From Candidatus Woesearchaeota archaeon (GTDB lineage: Archaea > Nanobdellota > Nanobdellia > Woesearchaeales > WJIZ01), in the NCBI GenBank assembly GCA_018303575.1, contig JAGVXW010000076.1:1-5021 (forward strand): a stretch of DNA of 5,021 nucleotides, in the 5' to 3' direction. The position numbers were made by a program, and so were the translations under genes. The notes under the pieces were generated by a model. The model had not been told where the DNA came from and ran no database searches. It was given only the letters and a program-made list of their open reading frames with translations. Shown one piece after another: positions 4,944-5,021 of this stretch (positions are counted from its first letter, which is position 1; every line of letters starts with the position of its first letter).

Positions 4944-5021
4944 TTATGTTGTATTATGTTTAGCTAGCCAGTCGTCAGCGTTTTCATTAGTGAAGCGCCA
5001 GTTGATTGTCTTTCTGGCTTG
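4944..5021 (-). CDS. C-terminal fragment of an ORF, possibly a transposase
   Basis: The minus strand is open from the window edge for 25 codons to a TAA at 4944-4946. The end reads KTINWRFTNENADDWLAKHN and then TT. The INWRFT.E.A pattern recalls the C-terminus of some IS630-type transposases (INWQFTTEDARIKL), which is why I suggest that, but 25 residues cannot prove it. It is too short to appear as a full ORF because its start lies beyond the window. The gene converges on the thioredoxin-like gene with 57 bp between stop codons; if it is an insertion sequence, its terminal inverted repeat should fall within 4887-4943. Confidence 0.35.
   Translation of the reverse strand, partial: QARKTINWRFTNENADDWLAKHNTT

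Overview
The window looks archaeal. Good TATA-type elements sit about 24-25 bp upstream of two start codons that have no leader (ATG 1564 and ATG 2334). Two regulators are of characteristically archaeal types: a TrmB-family protein and a short ArsR-like winged-helix protein. The Shine-Dalgarno sequences, where present, match GGTGAT. Base composition is mid-range. A DPANN or small euryarchaeal lineage is possible, but the sequence alone cannot settle this.

Layout. Positions 1-256 hold no gene I can defend. They contain a long interrupted hairpin (46-92) resembling the end structures of IS200/IS605-type elements, and a GC-rich stem (197-211). On the minus strand follow a small lysine-rich protein (257-481, own TATA box) and a radical SAM protein of the spore photoproduct lyase-like group (540-1484), whose CxxxCxxC motif reads CxxxHxxC. 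Diverging from the latter is a TrmB-type regulator (1564-2295), then a leaderless winged-helix regulator (2334-2624). A 111-bp gap follows that carries a perfect 11-bp inverted repeat.

From 2737 to 4886 lies a compact plus-strand membrane and redox cluster: a three-helix membrane protein, CcdA (1-nt gap), and a membrane-anchored DipZ-type thioredoxin-like protein with a C-terminal beta-rich domain (11-nt overlap with ccdA). CcdA would carry electrons from cytoplasmic thioredoxin across the membrane, and the extracytoplasmic CINC thioredoxin-like domain would receive them. Together they look like a split version of the fused DipZ protein.

The main surprise is that CcdA appears circularly permuted. 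The helix with the SPCVLPLIP motif, normally first, is at the C-terminus, after the helices that normally follow it. The order TM2-TM3-TM4-TM5-TM6-TM1 still fits a plausible six-helix, positive-inside topology.

The right edge (4944-5021, minus) holds the end of another ORF, tentatively a transposase C-terminus. The cluster may therefore lie between mobile-element remnants.
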